A DNA stretch of 40,229 bases from Chromera velia (lineage: Eukaryota; Sar; Chromeraceae), in assembly GCA_018398765.1 (NCBI GenBank), contig JAHBMJ010000311.1, forward strand, positions 1 to 40,229, given 5' to 3'. How positions within the stretch are numbered: position 1 is the stretch's first letter; the number at the start of each line of letters is the position of its first letter. A program made the position numbers and the translations under genes. A model generated the notes under the pieces. That model did no database searches, was not told the origin of the DNA, and saw only the letters and a program-made list of their open reading frames with translations. Of this stretch, positions 38,273 through 40,229 are shown piece by piece.

Positions 38273-40104
38273 CTAAAAAGCTAGATCCACGATTCTGCTT
38301 TCCACTTTTCTCAAAAAGTCCACCCACGGACCTTTCTTATTGATCCTAGGCAGATCTTCTGCACAATGAAGCCCGTAACACCCGTGAGATATCTTTCCAA
38401 CGTTTTCATTAATGTCCGATTCAAAATGCGAAGAGAAACCTTCACCTGGAATTCTGCTGCTGCAGATAAGTTTTATACAAAGATAGACAATCAATACCAA
38501 TAATGCATAGCAAAAGGCAACTTCAGAGAAACAGAACCGAAGAGCAAAAGGAGGAAGGAAGGAAGGAAGGAAGGAAGAAAAAAAGAAAGAAAGGAACGAA
38601 AGAAAGGAAGGAAGAAAAGAAGGAAGGAAAGAAGGAAAGAAGGAAGGAAGAAAGGAAGGAAGAAAGGAAGAAAGGAAAGAAAGAAAGGAAGGAAGGAAGG
38701 AAGGAAAGAAGGAAGGAAGGAAGGAAAGAAGGAAGGAAGGAAGGAAAGAAGGAAGGAAGGAAGGAAAGAAGGAAAGAAGGAAGGGGGGAAGGAAGGAAGG
38801 AAAGAAGGAAGGAAGGAAAGAAGGAAGGAAGGAAGGAAGGAAGGAAGGAGGGAAGGAAGGAAGAATGAAAGAAAGAAAGGAAGGAATAGCGATTACTGAA
38901 GGGAACAATACTCCATGGCTATGCTACCCTACTGTCCTCTGATAAAATCCGTGTTCTGTCTTAAAGTCTCATTACGACTGCTGCTGCTGCTGCTGTGGAA
39001 GCGTTCAGGCAAGAACGATGGATGGATATAATCGAGAATGTCGGTCAACGACGACGACATGGAGAGAGCGGAGAGAGACAGAAAGTCTCGTCTGGTTATA
39101 GAGATTGGGGTGCTTTGGTAAACAATATACTGATCCGCGCATATACCAAAAGTCCCTTGACGCTTTCCCAACTGACCTTGAGGCTGCACAAGTTTCCATG
39201 CGTTCCCCTCTCGGTGCCTGTTCAGATTCTTCAGTTGTTATTTGCCCAGCAGCCTCTGCTACTTTCCCCCCTGCACTCTCCTCCGTTCCCTCTCCTACTT
39301 CGTGCACACCCAACCCCTTACTCTTGTGACCTTTCGCACTGGAACACGAGCTTTTTTTCAATTCTCTATCGTCTTTTTGAGATTTATGCAACGAAACTCC
39401 TCCAACTTCTTGATTGGACACCCCATTCGAGTCAGTCAGATGTTCAATGCTTGAGTCTTCGTTTTCTGTCTGTCTATAGGCTTCAAGTGACTGTTCAGGC
39501 TCAAGCAGTGAAAAAAAAGCAAATTCAGTCTTAGATAGAAAAGCCACAAGCTGTTCCGAGCCCTTCCTTGCGAAGTCATCAGAGAAAACGCGGTACAAAG
39601 GAAGAAGAGTGAATTCAGCCACTCCTGACCCCTTCAGGGTTTCATAAAGGGGAGTGACACCCCAATGTATGCTTTTTTTATGACTTCCGCGGGACAATGC
39701 TACGATATCTTTCCACTCAAAGTAAGGGGGGGGCGCTTCTTCGGTGGTTATTCCAAAGTAACTGCCTTTCCGGAATGGGGAAATGATGGTGTACAAAAGG
39801 GAGGCCCGGCGAGGGTCAATCTTTGACCCTGCAGTCTCTGGATCGACTTTTCCTCCGAAGTTTTCCACTTTGGTGCACATCTTCTTGATATGGAAGGCGC
39901 GTTTGGAAGGATCCTTGTATATCCAGACCCGGATCAGCTCTGTAAAGGCTTCCCCTGCTACTGCAAGGACCCGTCTCCTTGCCTATCTATCCCTCAAACT
40001 CACACTTCTCTGACTTCCCTACTCAGAGTCTCCTTCCCCTTCGAATCTGCCCACCTCAAATATGCTACCTCTCCCTGGCGTGTACGCATCCACAAGGCCA
40101 ATCT
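38273..40104 (-). CDS. 3' part of an unidentified spliced gene (three exons seen)
   Basis: Exons are 40104-40069, 39960-39177 and 38453-38273, with a TAG stop at 38275-38273. Phases match at both junctions. Donors are GAGAG/GTAGCA and CAAG/GTCAGT; acceptors are CTTAG, CTTGCAG and CAGCAG. The product reads IGLVDAYTPGRVAGEAFTELIRVWIYKDP, then a globular region (SPFRKGSYFGITTEEAPPPY, FEWKDIVALSRGSHKKSIHW, LPLYRVFSDDFARKG), a charged low-complexity region of about 120 residues, and a C-terminal domain (NVGKISHGCYGLHCAEDLPR, GPWVDFLRKVESRIVDLAF). It is about 330 residues here, with the N-terminus outside the window. No signal or membrane segment is visible. I do not recognise the family. Confidence 0.65.
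38550..38886. repeat. GGAA/GAAA microsatellite in an intron
   Basis: About 337 bp, nearly pure purine on the plus strand, in the 723-bp intron between the last two exons of the minus-strand gene at the right edge. Confidence 0.95.
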
Positions 40105-40229
40105 CTAAGCAGCAGGTGCAGAAGATGCTCCTGACTCTGCACTCCCTACAAAAGAGACAGGCGCATTGCCTTCCTATTCCATCCAACCTGTAGAGGAACC
40201 CCCTTATCGCATAGAGGGCCCCCAGATTC

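Noticed and set aside
38273..38908. 211-codon minus-strand ORF beginning with LPSFLPSF repeats
   Set aside because: The first part is microsatellite. Only the last 60 codons, after the CAGCAG acceptor at 38454, are kept, as a terminal exon.

Overview
This is nuclear DNA from an intron-rich protist, not a prokaryote or an organelle. The evidence is GT-AG introns that keep reading phase across more than 20 exons, a decayed Ty1/copia retrotransposon, a Ty3/gypsy chromodomain tail, a Tc1/mariner transposase, long microsatellites in introns, and a protein with a secretory leader followed by an arginine-rich stretch (the layout of a secondary-plastid targeting leader). A chromerid-type photosynthetic alveolate such as Chromera is my best guess. 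That is inference, because no diagnostic marker gene is present. I found no rRNA, tRNA or CRISPR.

Left third (1-12.3 kb), a pile-up of mobile elements. In order: the 3' end of a Ty3/gypsy pol (integrase C-terminus plus chromodomain, 2-520); a minus-strand gag-like ORF (918-1481); copy 1 of an unnamed repeat (1750-2467); a Tc1/mariner element with a full-length DD34E transposase (about 2466-4193); a complete but decayed Ty1/copia element on the minus strand with two 309-bp LTRs (4209-10437); a 601-bp MITE-like element with terminal inverted repeats (10470-11070); and copy 2 of the unnamed repeat (11503-12265).

Middle (12.3-20.2 kb). One host gene on the plus strand (12539-15614, two exons) encodes an FAD-dependent oxidoreductase of the DAO/MnmC-C type with a predicted secretory leader and long low-complexity insertions. 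About 4 kb of AT-rich, apparently gene-free DNA follows. It holds diverged direct repeats, a possible 1.8-kb inverted-repeat element and a GC-rich hairpin. A possible plus-strand exon then runs toward a 122-bp assembly gap (20108-20229).

Right half (20.3-40.2 kb). The main gene is on the minus strand (33430 down to about 20676). I could reconstruct 21 exons, whose GT-AG junctions all keep phase, giving about 1,736 codons of almost continuous coiled coil broken by one Gly/Pro/Ser-rich linker. Its introns carry the large polypurine repeats. Upstream, on the plus strand, are fragments of a repetitive membrane-protein locus: duplicated exon-like blocks, one transmembrane segment, a 21-bp coding minisatellite, and a coiled-coil exon with an internal stop. 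The right edge holds the 3' part of a second minus-strand spliced gene (38273-40104 and beyond) of unknown function.

Common threads are nearly invariant TGCAG acceptors in the host genes, frequent pyrimidines at donor position +3, and repeated local tandem duplication, twice across a 3' splice site.
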